Below the pieces are notes generated by a model, which was given only the letters and a program-made list of their open reading frames with translations, was not told the DNA's origin and did no database searches. From contig NZ_JBIWCW010000007.1 in assembly GCF_044761665.1 (NCBI RefSeq), positions 1-64,000 of the forward strand: a stretch of DNA of 64,000 bases, given 5' to 3'. Source of the stretch: Peribacillus sp044761665. GTDB lineage: Bacteria > Bacillota > Bacilli > Bacillales > DSM-1321. Numbering within the stretch: the stretch's first letter is position 1; each line of letters starts with the position of its first letter. The position numbers and the translations under genes are program-made. Below, piece after piece: positions 26,132 through 34,688 of the stretch.

Positions 26132-26362
26132 TTGAAAATAGTTAAAGTTATCTTAGCAATCATTGTTATTATTCTAGCAAGTTATAGTCTTATTACGGAT
26201 GCCGACTTATTGCCGTATTATATGTTTTTCTTAGGTGCACTTGTATTGGTAACCGGATTAGGTGAACTTCAGAAAGACAGAAAAGGCTTTAAAGGATATT
26301 TGAGCATTGGTATTGCTTTCTTTGTTTTCTTAGTTTCCATCCAGAGTTTCTTCATGAACTGA
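26132..26362 (+). CDS. DUF3953-type membrane protein
   Basis: A 76-residue protein with three hydrophobic helices (VKVILAIIVIILASYSLI, YYMFFLGALVLVTGLG and IGIAFFVFLVSIQSFF) separated by QKDRKGFKGY. This fits, from memory, the DUF3953 family of Bacillus membrane proteins, function unknown. TTG start at 26132 follows GGGGGAAA. Monocistronic. Confidence 0.7.
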   Translation: MKIVKVILAIIVIILASYSLITDADLLPYYMFFLGALVLVTGLGELQKDRKGFKGYLSIGIAFFVFLVSIQSFFMN

Positions 26363-26403
26363 CAGGTAGGCAGTTCATGAAGGGAAGAGCACTGAATTGT
26401 ATA

Positions 26404-26450
26404 AGGGCATGTTTTGATCAATCTTTTTCAAAACATGCTCTTTTTTTGTT
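26404..26450 (+). terminator. Terminator
   Basis: GGGCATGTTTTG pairs with CAAAACATGCTC, followed by T7. Confidence 0.8.
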
Positions 26451-26514
26451 GAAACTCAGAAGTTCATAGCTTGTTTATCGTTTGTACCGTTCATCCTTTG
26501 ACTTATCCTCCATA

Positions 26515-26602
26515 TTATTCTTCTCCTTGTACTTTAAAGAGAATTTCATGCTGCTGCTCAATTTCATCTTTCATTTAATTCTTGTTCTTCTTTTTCATTC
26601 AT
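26515..26602 (-). pseudogene. Frameshifted small charged-protein gene
   Basis: GGGAGG lies 10 nt before ATG 26602. Frame 1 reads MNEKEEQELNER then stops; a one-base shift continues KDEIEQQHEILFKVQGEE to TAA 26515. A Glu-rich peptide of about 30 residues if restored. Weak evidence because of the small size. Confidence 0.3.
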
Positions 26603-26725
26603 TGAAAAATCGCCTCCCATTCTGATATACCGATAAGTACGTTTAAGTAATCCTCGTAAACTAAAAAGGATTTATTTGTAAATGTCTATTTGGATTTGAT
26701 AATCTAGATAATTAAGAAGGTGGGG

Positions 26726-26940
26726 TTGAACGACTCAACAAACACAGTGAACGTTCAAGTTTACTTCTACACGGGAGAAGCCATACAAGTTTAGAAAAGG
26801 ACAAGAAGTAAAGATAGCTTTCTTGGATGGTAAATCGATTACGGGTGCGATTCATTAATTATCTAAATATTATTGTCCTAGAGTTAGAAGGAGAACTAAT
26901 CTCCATCTTTTTTTATACCGATAATAGGGATTTATGTTAA
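26726..26940 (+). pseudogene. Small gene with two frameshifts
   Basis: AAGAAGGTGGGG precedes TTG 26726. Three frames join in order: NDSTNTVNVQVYFYT, then EKPYKFRKGQEVKIAFLDG with SITGAIH, then NYLNIIVLELEGELISIFF to TAA 26940. Restored length about 70 residues with a beta-rich, Sm- or SH3-like rhythm. Family not recognised. Two single-base indels are the simplest explanation. Confidence 0.5.
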
Positions 26941-26988
26941 CTAGATACTATTTTATTTTGCACTAAACATTAAAGGGGGGCACAACCA

Positions 26989-27936
26989 ATGAACAAAACA
27001 GACCGTTTGTTAGCCATCGTGCTGGAGCTGCAACGTAAAGAAGTTGTACGGGCCGAAGATTTGGCGACCCTATTTGAAACTAGCGTGCGGACCACCTACC
27101 GCGACATTCAGGCGCTGAGTGAAGCGGGCGTGCCAATCATAGGAGCCCCTGGGACAGGATATTCCCTGATGGATGGATATTTCCTCCCGCCGATCGGTTT
27201 CACGGTACCAGAAGCCGTGAGCTTGCTGATTGGAACGGACTTTATCGAACAACGATTTGATGATGATTATCGTGTCAGGGCTCAAGCAGCCCGCGGCAAA
27301 ATTGAGGCCATTCTACCGGAGAGCATTCGCAATGAAACATCTCGTGTACGCAAGGCTATGCGTTTGCTCATTTCTGATAAACAGGTCAGGCAGTCAAAAG
27401 AAAAGGAATATCTAGAAAAGATTCGTCGAGCGATATTAGACGTGCAAAAGATCAGCTTTCATTATGCAAAAAGACTTGCAGATTCCGAAGGGAATCGCCA
27501 TAGTGTTCGTACGGTTGCTCCCTATGGATTGGTGCTCGTTCAAGGATCGTGGATGCTTGTGGCCAGGTGTGATCTGCGCCAAGAAATTCGCCATTTCCGT
27601 TTGTCCCGAATGACGGAACTTATCAATCTGGAAGAACGATTCGAACTACCGGCGCATTTTGATTTATGGGAGTATACCCCACCGGATGATAGGCACTTGC
27701 GAGTTCGCCTTCGATTTAACCATGACATCGCGGATAAGGTGAAGGAATCGAACTATCATTACATGGAGGATATGGAAGAGCTTCAAGATGGATTGCATGT
27801 GGTCTTACGCGTTCATCAACTGGACCAATTGTTGCAATGGGTGCTTGGCTGGGGAGCGGGTGTGATTGTATTAGAGCCAGAATCATTCCGAAATCGGATT
27901 CGTGAGGAAACCAAAAATATGTTAAAACGCTACTGA
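26989..27936 (+). CDS. YafY-type HTH/WYL regulator
   Basis: A 315-residue regulator: N-terminal winged helix (TDRLLAIVLELQRKEVVRA with SVRTTYRDIQALSEAGVPI) and a WYL domain with VAPYGLVLVQGSWMLVARCD, ending in a C-terminal WCX extension. Known: WYL proteins bind nucleic acid or small ligands and regulate stress and DNA-related genes. AAAGGGGGG precedes ATG 26989. A near-perfect terminator follows. The neighbouring VOC gene (28480) may be a target, on position only. Confidence 0.85.
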   Translation: MNKTDRLLAIVLELQRKEVVRAEDLATLFETSVRTTYRDIQALSEAGVPIIGAPGTGYSLMDGYFLPPIGFTVPEAVSLLIGTDFIEQRFDDDYRVRAQAARGKIEAILPESIRNETSRVRKAMRLLISDKQVRQSKEKEYLEKIRRAILDVQKISFHYAKRLADSEGNRHSVRTVAPYGLVLVQGSWMLVARCDLRQEIRHFRLSRMTELINLEERFELPAHFDLWEYTPPDDRHLRVRLRFNHDIADKVKESNYHYMEDMEELQDGLHVVLRVHQLDQLLQWVLGWGAGVIVLEPESFRNRIREETKNMLKRY

Positions 27937-27958
27937 CATACAGTTGTCAGTAGCGTTA
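27926..27958 (+). terminator. Terminator
   Basis: AACGCTACTGACA pairs with TGTCAGTAGCGTT around TACAGT. Confidence 0.8.
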
Positions 27959-27996
27959 GTTTATAATCGGAGTAAGTAAACATAAAGGGGTGAGAG

Positions 27997-28250
27997 ATAA
28001 ATACGAAGTATGTCTTGCATCGGTTAGGGGACACCACCAATCAACATCCACAGGAATTCATTCATTTCACTATGGGTCAATTAAGCAGCAGCCAGGCATG
28101 GAAGGATGGTCGTAGCACCAAATGTTTCAGTTTCTGATTAAATCATGCCTTTACGAAAAATATACAACATGGGTAAGAATCAGTGAACGTCGGTTAACCC
28201 GCAAAGTAGGTTACTTAGAAATGGAAAAACCAAGCCTTCAAATGGGCTGA
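27997..28250 (+). pseudogene. Decayed small gene (lost start, frameshift)
   Basis: AAAGGGGTGAGAG stands at the right distance before an ATA (27997) where ATG is expected. The frame reads NTKYVLHRLGDTTNQHPQEF and QLSSSQAWKDGRSTK before a stop at 28137; an overlapping frame from 28122 continues FQFLIKSCLYEKYTTW and WVRISERRLTRKVGYLEM to TGA 28250. Restored length about 80 residues. Family not recognised. Confidence 0.45.
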
Positions 28251-28437
28251 TTGATGTTTGAGGAAAGGAAAAGTTCTGAAAATCAAGATGGAAAAGGGTG
28301 GTTTAAAAGTCTTTCTTTATCTTAAAGCATTAAGTGAATTGTTCCGACAATGATTGTCCTTGGAACTTTTGTGACCTATTTTTTATAACTACTTTGCTTC
28401 TAACTGAAGCTTCGCTGGTTCTAGCCCAAATTGATAG

Positions 28438-28453
28438 GATACGATATTGTATC
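28438..28453. promoter_or_regulatory. Operator-like palindrome before the VOC gene
   Basis: GATACGATATTGTATC is a near-perfect dyad lying between TTGATA (28431-28436) and TATTAT (28457-28462), a 20-bp spacing. This resembles MerR-type control or a simple repressor site. The regulator is unknown. Confidence 0.45.
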
Positions 28454-28479
28454 ATTTATTATAGGAAGGATGGTATCTT

Positions 28480-28884
28480 ATGAATTTTGCTTCTATACGC
28501 ATCATTACCGACGACGTGGATCGTCTTGTCAAGTTCTATGAGAAAGTCATGGGTGTTTCGGCGGAACGCCCCGCGCCTGTCTTTGCCGAACTCGTTGTGC
28601 CATCGTGCACCCTGGCGATTGGCCACTCCCAGACGGTGCCACTGTTCGGCGCAGGTTCCGCAGTGGCGGCGGACAATCACTCTGTCATCATCGAGTTCCG
28701 CGTCCTCGATGTCGATGCCGAATACGAGCGCTTGAAGCCGTTTGTCAACGAGTGGGTAAAGGAACCGACCATGATGCCGTGGGGGAACCGTGCTATGTCG
28801 TTCCGTGATCCCGACGGAAACCTCATTAACCTCTTCGAGACGGTGACTGAGGAAGCAATCATACGGTTCAGCGGTAGGGGTTAA
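28480..28884 (+). CDS. VOC/glyoxalase-superfamily protein
   Basis: The 134-residue product has the paired beta-alpha-beta-beta-beta layout: opening SIRIITDDVDRLVKFYEKVM and closing SFRDPDGNLINLFE. Such proteins act in antibiotic binding, thiol transfer or lactoylglutathione chemistry; the role here is unknown. The gene is clearly richer in G and C than its neighbours (28561-28680 is about two-thirds G+C by eye), suggesting recent transfer. AGGAAGGATGG precedes ATG 28480. Confidence 0.83.
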   Translation: MNFASIRIITDDVDRLVKFYEKVMGVSAERPAPVFAELVVPSCTLAIGHSQTVPLFGAGSAVAADNHSVIIEFRVLDVDAEYERLKPFVNEWVKEPTMMPWGNRAMSFRDPDGNLINLFETVTEEAIIRFSGRG

Positions 28885-28952
28885 ATTTGGGGAGTGGAAA
28901 ATATATGGCCATTTTGGCCGAATGTGCCGATAACATCGTCTTCCAGGTCTGA

Positions 28953-28977
28953 GCTGCCTTTAAGACAGCGGTTTTTC
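28953..28977 (+). terminator. Weak terminator
   Basis: AGCTG CCTTTAAGA CAGC followed by GGTTTTT after the VOC gene. Confidence 0.35.
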
Positions 28978-29219
28978 CTTTATGGACTAACGGGTGCATT
29001 GAACAAGGAGACATCTTAAAGGACCAAAAAAGTGGTCCTGTTCATTTGTTATGATCAATCGGAATGAAATCGGAGTTTTAGTGAAAGACACTGAATGATT
29101 TCAATACAATGTCCTTCGTGGCTTTGTAAAACCAGTAGCCAAACGCTTTCCGTAACGTATGGTTGCCGACATGCTCCACGCCATGGATGTGTAACAGAGG
29201 GATACTTATGAGGAAACTT

Positions 29220-29291
29220 ATGAAATTAGAACGATTGATCTCTATGATTTACAAGCAGTTGAACAACGAATTTCTTTCCGCTACAAGGTAA
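29220..29291 (+). pseudogene. N-terminal remnant of a YafY/WYL regulator
   Basis: A 23-residue frame MKLERLISMIYKQLNNEFLS... ends at a stop. This is the usual opening helix of YafY-type HTH regulators; the recognition helix and WYL domain are absent. The rest of the gene is not found downstream, so it is a truncated remnant. Confidence 0.5.
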
Positions 29292-29311
29292 AACGGAACT
29301 ATGCAGAATGC

Positions 29312-30202
29312 TCATTTATTAAAAAAACGGAGGAGTTCAGATTGAAAACTTTTTGCAGTAAAACTAAGCTCACGATTTTTATGAATAATTAGACCATGCG
29401 AAAAAATCATTTTGGAATTAAAAGGAAGTAGCTTTAGTGTACCAGTCTTTAGTTCGTTGTTGATAGCTATTTCAGGGAGTAAAGCAAAACCTTTTCCACA
29501 GCTTACATATTGTTTTATCATCTCAAGACTAGGTAGCTCTAACGCATCTTTTACTATAATCCCGGCATCTTTTAAAACATCTACAGCAGTCGTATGATAC
29601 AAACAAGATGTGCCGTTACTGATAAATAATTCGTCGTTTAGAATCTGGACTCCCTCATTTCTTACTTTCTGAGTTATATCCTCGGATGCAGCAAAAACGA
29701 TCGTCTCTTCCATATATGGATAGAACAGAATTTCATGGCGATTCGGATTTTGAGGAACAATTCCAAAATCCAGCTCATAATCCAGCACGCCATTTAAGAT
29801 GTCTTGATACGATCCATGTTCAATACGCAAATTTACGCTTGGAGAATTTCTCGTGTATTCCTGAACAAAGGGTAGCATTCGGGTAAGAAAAAAAGATTCC
29901 TGTGTTCTAATACGTATCGTTCCGCATGGCTGATTCAGTTCATTCATACTTTCTTTAAGGGATTGACTTAAGTGAACATACTGATAAGCAAATTTTGAAA
30001 AGATCTTCCCCGCTTCCGTAAGTTCAATCCCTCGTGGATATCGATGAAACAGTTTTTGTCCGCAAATTTTCTCCAACTGTTGGATATGAGTGGTTACTGT
30101 GGACTGAACATAACCTAAGCGATCCGCTGCTCGACTGAAACTTTTCTCTTCATGTAAGGCAATAAACGCCAGAAAAAACCGTCCTTCTAATGAACCTATC
30201 AC
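29312..30202 (-). CDS. LysR-family regulator
   Basis: A 296-residue LTTR. The N-terminal HTH is visible (FLAFIALHEEKSFSRAADRL with QSTVTTHIQQLEK and LFHRYPRGIELTEAG), followed by a periplasmic-binding-like effector domain. GTG 30202 is chosen because AAAGGTGG lies 7 nt upstream; more distal in-frame ATG 30244 has no site. It is divergent from the hydrolase gene at 30348 and is its probable regulator, as is usual for LTTRs. Confidence 0.85.
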   Translation of the reverse strand: MIGSLEGRFFLAFIALHEEKSFSRAADRLGYVQSTVTTHIQQLEKICGQKLFHRYPRGIELTEAGKIFSKFAYQYVHLSQSLKESMNELNQPCGTIRIRTQESFFLTRMLPFVQEYTRNSPSVNLRIEHGSYQDILNGVLDYELDFGIVPQNPNRHEILFYPYMEETIVFAASEDITQKVRNEGVQILNDELFISNGTSCLYHTTAVDVLKDAGIIVKDALELPSLEMIKQYVSCGKGFALLPEIAINNELKTGTLKLLPFNSKMIFSHGLIIHKNRELSFTAKSFQSELLRFFNK

Positions 30203-30347
30203 ATCGTTCCACCTTTCTCTATTCCAATTTGAAATAGCAGACATTCGATTTATTCGTTAGTCAAATTTATATATTTATTATACGATAACCTTAGTTCGAA
30301 ACCAATTACTTCCATACCATCAATAGATTCAGAAGGAGATGAAAAAA

Positions 30348-31244
30348 ATGAAGACTAGTTATCATCAGCAAAAAGTTGGAGATGTCGAAGTTTTTTATCG
30401 TGAAGCCGGCCCTATGGACGGTCCAGTTATTTTATTATTACACGGGTTTCCATCTTCAAGTCATATGTTTCGCGACCTAATTCCCAAACTGGCAGAACAA
30501 TACCGTGTTATTGCCCCAGATCTCGCTGGATTCGGTCATACAATAACTCCTACGCGCAGTCAATTTAACTTCACATTTGACAGCCTGTACCAAGTTGTTG
30601 AAGGTTTTACTGAAGCATTAGGTCTAAACCAGTATGTGCTTTATGTGTTTGATTACGGTGCACCTGTTGGTTATCGTTTGGCTATGGCTCACCCACAAAG
30701 AGTTCAAGCAATTATTAGTCAGAATGGCAACGCTTATACTGAGGGATTTAGTGACGCATGGGGATCTTGGGAGACGTATTGGCACTCTCCAACACCTGAA
30801 AATCGTGAGGCATGCCGCGACTCCTTGAGCCCTGAGACCATTCGCAACTTTCAGTATCTACATGGAGCTGATGCTAGCCTTGTATCACCAGACGGCTATT
30901 CCTTGGATATTGCTTACATGTCGCGCCCGGAAGCTGAAGAAATCCAACTGGACTTGATTCTTGATTATAGAACAAATGTTGATCTTTATCCTGACTTTCA
31001 GGCTTATTTCCGAAAGTATCAACCTAAACTGTTAGCGGTATGGGGTAAAAATGATCCTGCTTTCCTCCCAGCTGGAGCTGAAGCTTATAAGCGTGATATT
31101 CCATCTGCGGAAGTCCATTTACTTGATACTGGGCATTTTGCTGTCGAAACACATGCTAAAGAGATTAGTGAGTTAATTCACCAATTTCTAAAAAAAATAT
31201 TTATAACAAATCAAGGTAAGAGCCAAATTATGTCCAAGAGCTAA
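30348..31244 (+). CDS. Alpha/beta hydrolase, Asp nucleophile (dehalogenase/epoxide-hydrolase type)
   Basis: The 298-residue product has the oxyanion motif LLHGFPSSSHMFRD, a nucleophile elbow VFDYGAPVG with Asp in place of Ser, and the catalytic His in LLDTGHFAVE. Asp nucleophiles mark haloalkane dehalogenases and soluble epoxide hydrolases. The substrate is not predictable. AGAAGGAG lies 9 nt before ATG 30348; an ATG at 30339 overlaps that site. Divergent LysR gene upstream. Confidence 0.85.
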   Translation: MKTSYHQQKVGDVEVFYREAGPMDGPVILLLHGFPSSSHMFRDLIPKLAEQYRVIAPDLAGFGHTITPTRSQFNFTFDSLYQVVEGFTEALGLNQYVLYVFDYGAPVGYRLAMAHPQRVQAIISQNGNAYTEGFSDAWGSWETYWHSPTPENREACRDSLSPETIRNFQYLHGADASLVSPDGYSLDIAYMSRPEAEEIQLDLILDYRTNVDLYPDFQAYFRKYQPKLLAVWGKNDPAFLPAGAEAYKRDIPSAEVHLLDTGHFAVETHAKEISELIHQFLKKIFITNQGKSQIMSKS

Positions 31245-31653
31245 ATTTTATAAATGGTATTGTTCATGAGATTTGGAACTGTTCTATAGAGACTTGGCTA
31301 GCAAAGAAACATCGAAGGCCTATCTCAAAGGTTCCTATGCTAAGGCAGCTGAGTTTTTGATTAAGGTATTAGCCAAGAGTAGATCCTACTCAGCTCTTCT
31401 ACCTTTTTGAGATACTTGATGCCCCACTTATACATTTCATAGTAAAACAGGAAGTAAATCTTCTTCATCTTTTACTAGAAACGCCCCGTTTGATAGGAAA
31501 ATAACGGGGCGTTTCTTTTCCAAAAGAATATGCCGTATATATCAAAGATAATTCATAGTTAAGTAAACTCCTTTTTTTACCAGTTTATATGATTCTAAAA
31601 ATGTAATATAATTCTTTAATTAGAAAGAATTTCTCTAAAAGGAGCCACTTACT
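31245..31653. other. Intergenic region with a terminator
   Basis: No gene was recognised. A strong hairpin GAAACGCCCCGTT/AACGGGGCGTTTC at 31479-31516 followed by TTTTCC ends the hydrolase transcript. The 31250-31470 stretch is AT-rich with multiple stops in all frames I followed. Confidence 0.5.
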
Positions 31654-31821
31654 TTGTGCGAAATTAAATTATATAGAGAATTAGAACTGAAAATTAAACA
31701 TCTTAGGAATATCCTTATAGAAACAGGGGTCCAAAAAGGTCTAAACCATAAGGAAACACTGACATGTAGCCAAAGACTGGACCAATTGATCTTAAAACAG
31801 TTTCAAATCACTAAGCAATAG
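31654..31821 (+). CDS. Spo0E-family aspartyl-phosphate phosphatase
   Basis: A 55-residue frame with TTG start at 31654, 9 nt after AAAAGGAG. The C-terminal LTCSQRLDQLILKQF carries the Spo0E signature (SQxLDxLI) and the N-terminal helix KLYRELELKIKHLRN fits the two-helix hairpin. Known: Spo0E-type proteins dephosphorylate Spo0A~P and delay sporulation. Monocistronic with a terminator right after the stop. Which response regulator it acts on is unknown. Confidence 0.8.
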   Translation: MCEIKLYRELELKIKHLRNILIETGVQKGLNHKETLTCSQRLDQLILKQFQITKQ

Positions 31822-31859
31822 ATACTAGGTAATCAGGACGGCATAGACCTTATCAATAC

Positions 31860-31890
31860 AATCCGCGATATACAATGTCGCGGATTGTTT
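31860..31890 (+). terminator. Terminator
   Basis: AATCCGCGA pairs with TCGCGGATT, followed by GTTTG. Confidence 0.75.
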
Positions 31891-31936
31891 GCGTTTGGAC
31901 TTTCGTGGTGAGCTTGAGCAAGCACGTTCAAAAAAT

Positions 31937-31976
31937 AAAGCTCATTTTAATAGATATACAATAAAATGAGCTTTCT
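31937..31976. terminator. Second hairpin
   Basis: AAAGCTCATTTTA pairs with TAAAATGAGCTTT. Just before the transglutaminase gene. Confidence 0.55.
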
Positions 31977-32031
31977 ATTGTATGATAATACATAAAATAA
32001 CAATTTATCCTTGGTGCGGGGAGTGTGGTCT

Positions 32032-32643
32032 ATGAAATTAGTTTGTGAGTCTAAGAATATGAAGGATTATCTACTTGAATTAAACGAGGTTAATTATTCT
32101 AGTCAGATCGTAGAGTTAAAAGTGAATGAACTCTTTGATCCAACTCATACAGACATGGAAAAAGCAAAAGTAGCATATGAATTCGTTCGAGATGAAATAG
32201 CTCATTCGTGGGATATCCAAGGGACACGGGTTACATGTAACGCATCGGATGTATTAGCCTTTAAGGAGGGTATTTGCTACGCAAAATCGAATCTATTGGC
32301 AGCTTTATTACGTTCGCAAGGGATACCAACAGGTTTCTGTTATCAACGATTGATGTTATTTGATACTCCAGAGAAAGGGCATTGTATTCATGCCTTGAAT
32401 GCTGTTTTCTTTCAATCTATTAATAAATGGATAAGGCTTGATGCTCGTGGAAATAACAAGGGAATTCATGCGCTATTTTCGTTGGATGAAGAAAAGTTAG
32501 CGTTCACTACCCAAGAGGAATGTGGCGAGAAAGATTATCCTGTTATTTATGTAAAGCCACATCCAAAAACCGTAGCTGTATTAGAAGAATATACAAATGC
32601 AATCGAGATGTATAAATATCATTTACCAGAGAGTTTATTATGA
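32032..32643 (+). CDS. Transglutaminase-like protein
   Basis: The 203-residue product has the catalytic triad layout of the transglutaminase-like superfamily: Cys in EGICYAKSNLLAALLRSQGI, His in HCIHALNAVF and Asp in IRLDARGNNKG. Bacterial members are often cysteine proteases or amidases; no substrate can be named. ATG 32032 follows GGGGAG. Its stop overlaps the next ATG by 4 nt, so it is translationally coupled to the HAD gene. Confidence 0.83.
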   Translation: MKLVCESKNMKDYLLELNEVNYSSQIVELKVNELFDPTHTDMEKAKVAYEFVRDEIAHSWDIQGTRVTCNASDVLAFKEGICYAKSNLLAALLRSQGIPTGFCYQRLMLFDTPEKGHCIHALNAVFFQSINKWIRLDARGNNKGIHALFSLDEEKLAFTTQEECGEKDYPVIYVKPHPKTVAVLEEYTNAIEMYKYHLPESLL

Positions 32644-33305
32644 ATAAATACAAAGTCATTTTATTTGATTTAGATGGAACACTCTCTGACCCGAAGGTAG
32701 GAATAACTAAATCGGTTCAATATGCATTACAAAAAATGAATATTGTTGAGCCTGATCTTAATAAGCTTCAATGTTTTATTGGCCCACCACTACAGGTTTC
32801 TTTTGTGGAATATTACAATTTTGACGAGAAAAACACACAAAAGGCGATTGGATTATATAGGGAGAGGTTTAAGGAAAAGGGAATGTACGAGAATGTTTTA
32901 TATTCAAATATTGCCTCGTTATTGCAAACGTTAACTGAACGACAATTTAGTTTAGTTGTAGCAACTTCAAAGCCGACTGTATTCGCTGAACAAATACTAA
33001 AGTACTTTCATATTGACCAATATTTTGAACGTATTGTAGGAAGTAACCTTGATGGAACAAGAGCGTCAAAAACTGAAATCATTCAATATATACTAGATAA
33101 GTACAAGGAATATACGCTGAGTAACTTTATAATGATTGGCGACAGGAAACACGATATTATTGGTGCAAATAACACTGGAATCGACTCTATTGGAGTAACT
33201 TATGGATATGGTACATTCGATGAACTTAGTCATTCCAACCCAACTCATATTGTTGAAAGCGTAAGCCAGTTAAAGGATATTTTAATGGGTAGTCGATTCA
33301 ACTAA
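32640..33305 (+). CDS. HAD-superfamily phosphatase (PGP-like)
   Basis: The 221-residue product has HAD motif I FDLDGTLSDPK, motif II VATSKP, and motif IV MIGDRKHDIIGA, with an alpha-helical cap between I and II. Such enzymes hydrolyse phosphoesters such as phosphoglycolate or nucleotides. ATGA overlap with the transglutaminase gene suggests a shared job, possibly removal of a modification, but this is speculative. Confidence 0.85.
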   Translation: MNKYKVILFDLDGTLSDPKVGITKSVQYALQKMNIVEPDLNKLQCFIGPPLQVSFVEYYNFDEKNTQKAIGLYRERFKEKGMYENVLYSNIASLLQTLTERQFSLVVATSKPTVFAEQILKYFHIDQYFERIVGSNLDGTRASKTEIIQYILDKYKEYTLSNFIMIGDRKHDIIGANNTGIDSIGVTYGYGTFDELSHSNPTHIVESVSQLKDILMGSRFN

Positions 33306-33402
33306 AGAGCTTGAACGAAATTTCATTTCAAATGGAGGCGCCATCATATAGTTATGTTATGTATCTGATAAGGAATGTTTTTTATAAAAAACCGCCAATT
33401 GT

Positions 33403-33446
33403 TCTCAGGGTGCAAACGCCCCCGTTAGCTTAATTCAGAACTTCAG
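33403..33446. repeat. 44-bp dispersed repeat, copy A
   Basis: TCTCAGGGTGCAAACGCCCC and following GTTAGCTTAATTCAGAACTTCAG. Recurs at 41374-41417 with two differences. Both copies follow ACCGCCAATTG-type sequence. Confidence 0.8.
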
Positions 33447-33447
33447 G

Positions 33448-34308
33448 CTATGCATAAGGAATTACAACAGCATTACATGCTTTTTCATAAAATTCTATTG
33501 GTCCGGCAGCTCCAATGATTGCATACTCATAACCAATATTACTCATATCCCTTAAACAATGATGGAGTAACGAATAGCCAACTCCACTACTTCTATTTGA
33601 TAACGATACGCCCATAGGACCAAAATAACATTTCTTATTCTTATATATATCAAAACCTGCAAAACCGACTATTTCATCTTTATTATCTAAAGCGATATAT
33701 ATCGAGGGTTCGCTTAATGAAAATGCTTCTCTTATAGTTTCTGACCATTCTTTTGAAAAATTTTTATCAACAAAGAGAACAAGGTCGGTTGCATCGTTAT
33801 CATTCACTTTACGTATGATGTGAGAATTTGTTTTCGGTAATATGTAATGGCCAAGATGAGTGATCATATCTCGTGAAGTAGTTCCGAGGGTTAAAATTCT
33901 TTCCCTGTCATCATCTGATAAGAAACTGTCCGTAACATTAGTTGTTATTAAAGCTTTAAGTAAATGACCTTCGTTTACATAGGTTTGGTTATATTTTTTC
34001 ATATAACTAATTGCAACTTCGAAAACCTTTCGTACATCTTCGGTTACACTGATGTTGAAAAAAGTACTGTTTGTTATATTTAGATTTGAAGGATTATCTA
34101 TATTCTTATTCATCGCTCTCAGAGAAGTTATGTCTATAGTACATTTTAAAGATATTTCACCAAGCACTCCTGTTTTTTCATTTAAACAAGCTATAAATAA
34201 GTGCCTGGGTTCTAACACTTTAAGATTCGAAAATATAGCTGCTTCATTTTCTGCATTCCTCATGATTCTTAACATTCTACTAGTGAAATGTATATTATCA
34301 TTATTCAT
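33448..34308 (-). CDS. Clp_N / GNAT fusion protein
   Basis: The 286-residue product joins two modules. Residues 1-150 look like a Clp_N repeat pair (FTSRMLRIMRNAENEA, EPRHLFIACLNE, then EGHLLKALITT). Residues 160-286 form a GNAT acetyltransferase with the acetyl-CoA loop NRSSGVGYSLLHHCLRDM and AIIGAAGPIEFYEKACNA. Clp_N binds adaptors or substrates of Clp ATPases, so the fusion may acetylate proteins it recruits. RBS GGAGGAGGA before ATG 34308. Confidence 0.75.
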   Translation of the reverse strand: MNNDNIHFTSRMLRIMRNAENEAAIFSNLKVLEPRHLFIACLNEKTGVLGEISLKCTIDITSLRAMNKNIDNPSNLNITNSTFFNISVTEDVRKVFEVAISYMKKYNQTYVNEGHLLKALITTNVTDSFLSDDDRERILTLGTTSRDMITHLGHYILPKTNSHIIRKVNDNDATDLVLFVDKNFSKEWSETIREAFSLSEPSIYIALDNKDEIVGFAGFDIYKNKKCYFGPMGVSLSNRSSGVGYSLLHHCLRDMSNIGYEYAIIGAAGPIEFYEKACNAVVIPYA

Positions 34309-34419
34309 TTTTAAATCCTCCTCCGTAGTTTTTATACCATATTAAACCACATATGTATGAATAGGTTATTAAACTTTCTTTTAAAACTGATTATATATCT
34401 TTTTCTAATCCCTGGATCT

Positions 34420-34569
34420 TTAGACTTCTTCAGTTAATTCAACCTCAATGGATGCATAGGTACTTGACTGATCAGCATTTAAAATATCCCATCGTGAGCA
34501 TTCTTCCTTCATTTTCCCAGAAGGAAAATATCCACTATAACTTTTAAGCTTGGTGTTGTTATTAGGCAT
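34420..34569 (-). CDS. Possible 49-aa protein
   Basis: A 49-codon frame (MPNNNTKLKSYSGYFP to EVELTEEV) without a convincing Shine-Dalgarno. Composition is protein-like and hydrophilic. Family not recognised. It could be a remnant. Confidence 0.3.
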   Translation of the reverse strand: MPNNNTKLKSYSGYFPSGKMKEECSRWDILNADQSSTYASIEVELTEEV

Positions 34570-34688
34570 TTATTTACTCTATATTTGGCATAAGAAGGAA
34601 ATTTTACAAAAGTAATGGAATATATAGTGGTAAGAGAAATATGCGACATATTTCTGCATAGAATGTCGGCAAAAAAGGGGCTACGGAA

